The notes below the pieces were generated by a model. The model did no database searches. It saw nothing but the letters and a program-made list of their open reading frames with translations, and was not told the DNA's origin. A DNA stretch of 64,000 nt from an uncultured Lentisphaerota bacterium. Its GTDB lineage: Bacteria; Verrucomicrobiota; Kiritimatiellia; CAIQIC01. The number at the start of each line of letters is the position of its first letter. Positions within the stretch are counted from its first letter, which is position 1. The stretch spans positions 1 through 64,000 of the forward strand of contig CAITZM010000175.1 in assembly GCA_903896925.1 (NCBI GenBank), written 5' to 3'. Positions 61,801-64,000 of this stretch are shown here, in pieces. Made by a program: the position numbers and the translations under genes.

Positions 61801-64000
61801 GGCGCGGCCGCCGGCGCGATCACGGGCGGCATCGACATCCCGGGCACGCTGAGCAAGGCCGAGGCGGGTCAGTGGACGATCGGCGCCGTCGGTCCGGTCT
61901 ACAGTTGGAGCAACCTCGCGGTGCAGGCGGGCACGCTGCGTTTGGGCGCCGGCAACATGCTGCCGGCCACCTCCTTGGTGACCATGGGAGCGACGTCGGA
62001 CGTGAGCGCTGCCCTGCTCGACCTCAATGGGTTTGATCAAACGGTCGCGGGTGTGACGTCCGGCGCGGGCAGCAGCGGAGCCAAGGTGATCGGCAACTCG
62101 GCGGGCGCTGGCGCCACCTTCACGGTCAGCAACTCCGACAACTATGTCTTCTTGGGCGGCTTCGGCGGCAATCTGAGCCTGGTCAAGGAGGGACCCGGCC
62201 TGCTATCCATCGGCAACAGCGCGCACACGGGCAGCACCCTGATCAACAGCGGCATGTTGCAACTCGGCACCAACGGCGCCTTCGGCTCGCTCGGGCTGGG
62301 GCCGGTGACGAATAGCGGCGTGTTGGCCTTCAACCGGTCCGACAGCTACACCGTGTTCAGCTCCATCACGGGCCCGGGTGTCTTGCTGCAGATGGGCAAT
62401 GGCGTGACGCTCTTGAGTGGGCAGAACACCTTCACCGGCGGCCTCCTGATCACGAACGGCGAAGCCGGCGCGGTGCTGGACAGCGGCTGGGGTGCGGCAG
62501 GCAACCTGATCAGCGTGAGCGGCGGCGCGCTCGCCGTCAATGGCACGACGATCCAGAGCATGGGACCGCACCCTCTGAACGCGGGTACCTTCAACGGCGG
62601 AGTGGATGTATTCAGTCCTTATGGGGCCTTCGTCATCGCCACCAACCTGAGCGGCGGCAGCAGCTTGACCAAACTCGGCAAGGGCGTCCTGATCCTGCAG
62701 GGTACGAACACCTATAACGGGGGCACGACCGTCAGCAACGGCACACTGCGCCTGCTGGCCGGCGGTGGCGACAACCTGCTGGCCGCGGACGGCGCGCTCA
62801 ACCTGGTGGGCGGCACGCTTGATTTGGCGGGCAGCAGCCAGACAACGACCAGCCTGGTGTTGCAAGGCGGTAGCGTGCAGAACGGCAGCCTCACGGTCGC
62901 CACCAGCAACCTGGTCCTGTCGGCGGGGATGGCCGCTGCTGCCCTGAACCTGCAGGGGAGCGCTCCGCTGGTCAAGATTGGCAGCGGGTATTTAGCGCTG
63001 CTGGGCAACAACACCTACAGCGGGGCGACCGTGTTGAGCAACGGCACGCTGGCGATTGTCAGCGATGCCAACATCGGCGGTTCGTCCGGCAGCACCATCA
63101 CGTTCGCGGGCGGCATCCTTGGTATCCTCGGCAATGCGCTGCCCAACCTCGACGGACACGACGTCAACTACAACACCTTCAACGGCGGGTTCGATATTGC
63201 CACGCCCGGCGTTGCCTTTACGCTGACCAACGCCATCAGTGACGGCGGCAGCCTCACCAAGGCGGGCCTGGGCACCTTGGTGCTGGCCGTAGCGAACAGC
63301 TATAGCGGGCCGACGATCATCAACGCGGGCACGCTGCAAGTGGACAACGGTGGGGCGACGGGGACGTTGGGCTCGGGCATCGTTACGAACAATGCCAGCC
63401 TGGTGTTCTTCCGGTCGGACAGCTATGGGGTAACCAATAACATCGTGGGCACCGGTGCCACCACGGTGCGCAGCGGCGTGCTGAACTACGGTGTCGGAGG
63501 CATCACGAACGGCCGGCTCTTCGTGGCCGACACGCCGGGCCTGAACGCAACGTTCAACCTGACCAGTGGCGTGGTGCGCATCACCCAGACCGCGAACAAT
63601 CAGTTCATCATTGGCAACGCCCCCAATGCGCTGGGCACCTTCAACATGAGCGGCGGCCTGCTGACGTCTTCCAATGAACTCTGGATCGCCGGTGGCGTGA
63701 GCAACAGCCGGGGCTTCTTCAATCTCACGGGCGGCTCGGTCGTGGTGAGCAACTGGACGGCTGTCGGCCGCGGTGCGGCGAACGGCTCGGTAGGCAACTA
63801 CGGCGAGTTGAACATCAGCGGCGGCGCGTGGAGCAACCAGGCGAATAACGGCATGACCATCGCCTCCTATGGCGGCAATACCGGCCGGGTGACGGTTACG
63901 GGTGGCAGTCTCTACGTCCAGAACGCGCTCTATGTGGGAGAAGGGAATGGCGCCGTGGCCACCGCGCCAGCGGTCGGTATGATGGTGATCGGGGGCGGCA
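58849..64000 (+). CDS. Giant secreted beta-strand repeat (autotransporter-associated) protein, truncated by the window
   Basis: At least 1,717 residues, still open at the window end. ATG at 58849 (or 58852), AAGG 6 bases upstream. Signal peptide (ACSVLLGMVLTVQAQ), then FVWTNAVGGNWNSAGNWTN, a characteristic opening of these proteins. The rest is built of autotransporter-associated beta-strand repeats such as ASNGYGGGTTISKGTLRVGN, NTYSGGTTN and NSYTGGTVVNGGTL, very rich in Gly, Thr, Asn, Ala. They fold as a right-handed beta-helix; surface adhesion or passenger role is known for the family. No C-terminal anchor (PEP-CTERM or barrel) is visible, as that end is outside. Confidence 0.9.
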   Translation, partial: MMNIHRKMVRACSVLLGMVLTVQAQTNFVWTNAVGGNWNSAGNWTNESSGTQPLTGGASSYILSFETPVLPVIATNDLGSAGANGFQLNQLNFGNAPVTLYGSNMVFLTGQNLALPALNQNGAGAITLNVGVALSNSTTFSGTGTGALTLNSSVVGAGSLVMGGNYALTLNASNGYGGGTTISKGTLRVGNAFALGTNRAVVVNGTGTLDLNSVDLRTNYVYNVVISGAGFTNGGAVVNNGLADLTNLGLDNLTLAGDATIGGTKRWGVQNGVDLAGFRLTKVGVNQVSFNAGTVTAGNMDLNAGILSLEGGGINVASGGVITLNTGGSLMLYGTAASNITRSLVANGGTLMLGSGGAGGGAANSPIVLQSNLTLNVGGAYVLNGVISEAGGSYALVKTGTANLMLTAANTYSGGTTNSSGWLIVSNSNALGTGQLVMNGGTLSNALNGATYANVISLQAAGTIQTPIGSVTTFTGPITNTGALTIYGGTTNALGMGTVYVLGTNTFTGNMNINNGVVVINNSQGLGTGTKTVTINRNTNFDPQLVLDGSAGPITLAGGLSFATSQANYPTVSNAAGNNVINGKFDLQGGGGSTWLEVGSGTLTMNGNFSPSTTTRTLILGGVGTGYVFGVVSDGAGANTLNGFVKQGSGLWVIGANNSFFGATNGAGTVINGGTLQVGNGGAVGTLGTASVSVASGATLAFSRSDIFMASNSISGAGQVVFNGPGYLTLSATTNSYTGGTVVNGGTLGFASQAAIGGAGPNINNNVGGALAVAGAYTNVAGWLASGHVAINSGGAMALTANSAETVNFGVYSNLYLGAASGNNATYSGSYIVTNSNMYRLGGGGGTLTYASALTGDTTLVVGGGVGTVVLTASNSFSGGMIVSNGAFAAPANNHAVGTGGVIVYGLNDGAGSGLALANNITLTNALTLVGTAGGTARAGNASGVNTLSGPIEINSAAGLASFDANGGFLTISGSITGGDFTVRGAAAGAITGGIDIPGTLSKAEAGQWTIGAVGPVYSWSNLAVQAGTLRLGAGNMLPATSLVTMGATSDVSAALLDLNGFDQTVAGVTSGAGSSGAKVIGNSAGAGATFTVSNSDNYVFLGGFGGNLSLVKEGPGLLSIGNSAHTGSTLINSGMLQLGTNGAFGSLGLGPVTNSGVLAFNRSDSYTVFSSITGPGVLLQMGNGVTLLSGQNTFTGGLLITNGEAGAVLDSGWGAAGNLISVSGGALAVNGTTIQSMGPHPLNAGTFNGGVDVFSPYGAFVIATNLSGGSSLTKLGKGVLILQGTNTYNGGTTVSNGTLRLLAGGGDNLLAADGALNLVGGTLDLAGSSQTTTSLVLQGGSVQNGSLTVATSNLVLSAGMAAAALNLQGSAPLVKIGSGYLALLGNNTYSGATVLSNGTLAIVSDANIGGSSGSTITFAGGILGILGNALPNLDGHDVNYNTFNGGFDIATPGVAFTLTNAISDGGSLTKAGLGTLVLAVANSYSGPTIINAGTLQVDNGGATGTLGSGIVTNNASLVFFRSDSYGVTNNIVGTGATTVRSGVLNYGVGGITNGRLFVADTPGLNATFNLTSGVVRITQTANNQFIIGNAPNALGTFNMSGGLLTSSNELWIAGGVSNSRGFFNLTGGSVVVSNWTAVGRGAANGSVGNYGELNISGGAWSNQANNGMTIASYGGNTGRVTVTGGSLYVQNALYVGEGNGAVATAPAVGMMVIGGG

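Noticed and set aside
1-64000. CRISPR array
   Set aside because: The repeats found are short palindromes or spacer-less heptamers; no regular repeat-spacer pattern or cas genes exist.

Overview
This is a high-GC bacterial chromosome segment with no phage, plasmid or rRNA genes. The gene content suggests Verrucomicrobiota or a close relative in the PVC group: autotransporter-type beta-strand repeats, GloVer tandem repeats, a UroD-family methyltransferase beside fucosidases, a DNA topoisomerase I with non-zinc C-terminal repeats, and SPFH proteins next to a P-type ATPase. This placement is inference from families; there is no 16S rRNA gene here. Gaps between genes are unusually rich in short palindromes and degenerate heptamer arrays.

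Layout. 0.3-6 kb: lysS and purU, a C-terminal relic of rtcB, a phosphoribosyltransferase, a HAD phosphatase, an RluA-family pseudouridine synthase and a small membrane protein. 6-17 kb: a deoxy-sugar block on the minus strand (L-rhamnose/fucose-type mutarotase lipoprotein, sodium:solute symporter, two secreted GH29 alpha-L-fucosidases, PQQ-like beta-propeller protein, UroD-family protein), with an AraC regulator transcribed divergently from the mutarotase. 17-26 kb: OmpH/Skp-like chaperone, zinc-ribbon coiled-coil protein, the RNase P RNA gene (rnpB) with a good promoter, two GspC-like proteins, an ABC ATPase overlapping a solute-binding protein without a permease, and two GT2 glycosyltransferases. 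26-31 kb: rpsB-tsf with promoter and terminator, a HAD phosphatase and a secreted TIM-barrel-like protein. 31-38 kb: dprA-topA, an unknown protein, a VapBC toxin-antitoxin pair and aroB. 38-46 kb: a GloVer/FG-GAP secreted protein, aquaporin, an outer-membrane barrel, a small beta-flower-like protein, membrane proteins and serC. 46.9-47.4 kb: tRNA-Arg(CCG), a duplicated tRNA 3' end and a damaged GIY-YIG ORF. 47.6-51.7 kb: methyltransferase, M28 peptidase-DUF190-CrcB operon and an ABC-2 permease. 51.8-58.1 kb: three SPFH proteins followed by a P1B-type ATPase. 58.8 kb to the end: a giant beta-strand repeat protein running off the window.

Most notable: (1) a tRNA-Arg 3'-end duplication next to a GIY-YIG ORF, which looks like a small tRNA-targeted mobile unit; (2) a dispersed ~50-bp paired-palindrome element in about seven copies, two of them read in frame inside aroB and the RluA-family gene and one forming the tsf terminator; (3) degenerate 7-bp-periodic arrays between genes, one supplying a start codon; (4) the triple-SPFH/P1B-ATPase cluster.
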